The notes under the pieces: generated by a model
What the model saw: the letters and a program-made list of their open reading frames with translations, nothing else
The model's database searches: none
What the model was told of the DNA's origin: nothing
Assembly: GCA_019245455.1 (NCBI GenBank)
Contig: JAFARM010000190.1
Coordinates: 1-6,654, forward strand
Length of the DNA stretch: 6,654 bases
Source: Sphingomonadaceae bacterium
Lineage (GTDB): Bacteria > Pseudomonadota > Alphaproteobacteria > Sphingomonadales > Sphingomonadaceae
Direction of reading: 5' to 3'
Program-made: the position numbers and the translations under genes
Shown: positions 5,717-6,654 of the stretch, one piece after another
Position numbering within the stretch: position 1 is the first letter of the stretch
Layout of the letters: every line of letters starts with the position of its first letter

Positions 5717-6654
5717 ATGACCAACCCGCTGTTCACCCCCTTCACGCTCGCCGGGCTGAACCTGCCGAACCGCATCGTCATGGCGCCGATGACGCGCTCC
5801 TTCTCGCCGGGCGGGGTGCCGGGGGCGAACGTCGCCGACTATTATCGGAGGCGCGCCGAGGGCCAGGTCGGGCTGATCGTCACCGAGGGCACCGGCGTCG
5901 ACCGACCGGGCGCGCTCAACGACCCCAACGTGCCGCACTTCCATGGCGAGGCGGCGCTCGGCGGCTGGGGCAAGGTGGTCGAGGCGGTGCACGGCGCGGG
6001 CGGGCGCATCGCGCCGCAGCTGTGGCACGTCGGCGGGATGCGGAACGTCCAGCTGCCCGACTACCGGCACGAAGCCGAGGGGCCGTCGGGGCTGCTCCGC
6101 CCGGGCAAGGAATACGGCCGGGCGATGAGCGAGGAGGACATCGCCGACGCCGTCGCCGCCTTCGCCCGCTCGGCCGCCGACGCGGTGCGGCTCGGCTTCG
6201 ACGCGGTCGAGCTGCACGGCGCGCACGGCTATCTGATCGACCAGTTCCTGTGGGAGGGGACGAACGTCCGCGACGACCGGTGGAACGGCGACCTGCCGGC
6301 GCGCGCGCGCTTCGCCGGGGAGATCGTGCACGCAGTGCGCGCGGCGATCGGGACCACGCCGCTGATCCTGCGCCTGTCGCAGTGGAAGCAGCAGGACTTC
6401 ACCGCCCGCCTGGCCCCGACGCCCGACGCGATGGCGGCGTGGCTGCAGCCGCTGGCCGACGCCGGGGTCGACGCCTTCCACTGCTCGCAGCGCCGCTTCT
6501 GGGAGGCGGAGTATCCGGAGATCGACGGTGCCGAGGGCCTGAACTTCGCCGGCTGGACAAAGAAGCTGACGGGCAAGACGACGATCACCGTCGGCTCGGT
6601 CGGGCTGTCGGGCGAGTTCGTCGCCGCGTTCGGCGGCGAGGCGTCGAAACCCGC
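5717..6654 (+). CDS. NADH:flavin oxidoreductase, Old Yellow Enzyme family (C-terminus beyond the window)
   Basis: The frame is open from the ATG at 5717 to the right edge, giving 312 residues of a protein that is probably about 360-370 long. The start is fixed by GAGG at 5707-5710, six bases upstream, and by an in-frame TAG at 5684-5686. OYE enzymes are FMN-containing TIM barrels that use NAD(P)H to reduce activated C=C bonds and sometimes nitro compounds. Visible landmarks are FTLAGLNLPNRIVMAPMTR (9-27), the first strands that hold FMN; QLWHVG (101-106); and VELHGAHGYLIDQFL (164-178), the family signature, in which His167 and His170 are the substrate-orienting pair. RLSQW (219-223) and ITVGSVG (290-296), the start of the phosphate-binding part, follow. 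The native substrate cannot be told from sequence. The gene is divergent from the MATE pump, which could fit a shared response to toxic compounds, but no regulator gene is present. Confidence 0.93.
   Translation, partial: MTNPLFTPFTLAGLNLPNRIVMAPMTRSFSPGGVPGANVADYYRRRAEGQVGLIVTEGTGVDRPGALNDPNVPHFHGEAALGGWGKVVEAVHGAGGRIAPQLWHVGGMRNVQLPDYRHEAEGPSGLLRPGKEYGRAMSEEDIADAVAAFARSAADAVRLGFDAVELHGAHGYLIDQFLWEGTNVRDDRWNGDLPARARFAGEIVHAVRAAIGTTPLILRLSQWKQQDFTARLAPTPDAMAAWLQPLADAGVDAFHCSQRRFWEAEYPEIDGAEGLNFAGWTKKLTGKTTITVGSVGLSGEFVAAFGGEASKP

Noticed and set aside
5510..6481. Minus-strand open frame (323 codons) antisense to the OYE gene
   Set aside because: The plus-strand OYE reading has family motifs throughout, a ribosome site and a start bounded by an in-frame stop. 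The antisense frame has low-complexity composition.

Overview
The window is very GC-rich (by eye about 70-75% G+C), with C/G-ending codons, compact gene spacing and hardly any AT-rich promoter sequence. Together with the families present and two kinds of short palindromic repeat that I associate with sphingomonads and related groups, this points to an alphaproteobacterial chromosome, most likely Sphingomonas or a close relative. The genus is an inference. I see no rRNA, tRNA, CRISPR array, transposase, integrase or phage gene.

Layout. (1) 1-411, minus strand: the N-terminal 137 codons of a secreted protein of unknown function, which runs off the left edge. (2) 536-2027, plus strand: a probable two-gene operon with an ABHD10-like alpha/beta hydrolase (thioesterase/esterase type) followed 13 bp later by an exported TPR protein. 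(3) 2042-2614, minus strand, convergent with the TPR gene: a Uma2/DUF820 PD-(D/E)XK nuclease-fold protein in which the usual catalytic glutamate reads as alanine. (4) 2720-3857, plus strand: gloA and gloB, the two glyoxalase enzymes, with one base between stop and start. (5) 3868-3943: a perfect 34-bp inverted repeat made of two REP-like hairpin units, lying between the convergent ends of gloB and the next gene. (6) 3995-5341, minus strand: a NorM-type MATE efflux transporter. (7) 5342-5716: a 375-bp intergenic stretch holding two oppositely oriented copies of a second GC-rich hairpin repeat, plus two partial copies. (8) 5717-6654, plus strand: an Old Yellow Enzyme family flavin oxidoreductase, cut by the right edge.

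How the genes work together. The one clear pathway is glyoxalase. GloA isomerises the methylglyoxal-glutathione hemithioacetal to S-lactoylglutathione, and GloB hydrolyses that to D-lactate and glutathione. The ABHD10-like hydrolase, the MATE pump and the OYE reductase have plausible roles in handling thioesters, toxic compounds and electrophiles, so a loose detoxification theme is possible. Only gloA-gloB and hydrolase-TPR look co-transcribed. I found no convincing undescribed multi-gene system. The most notable points are the altered Uma2 active site and the two repeat structures.
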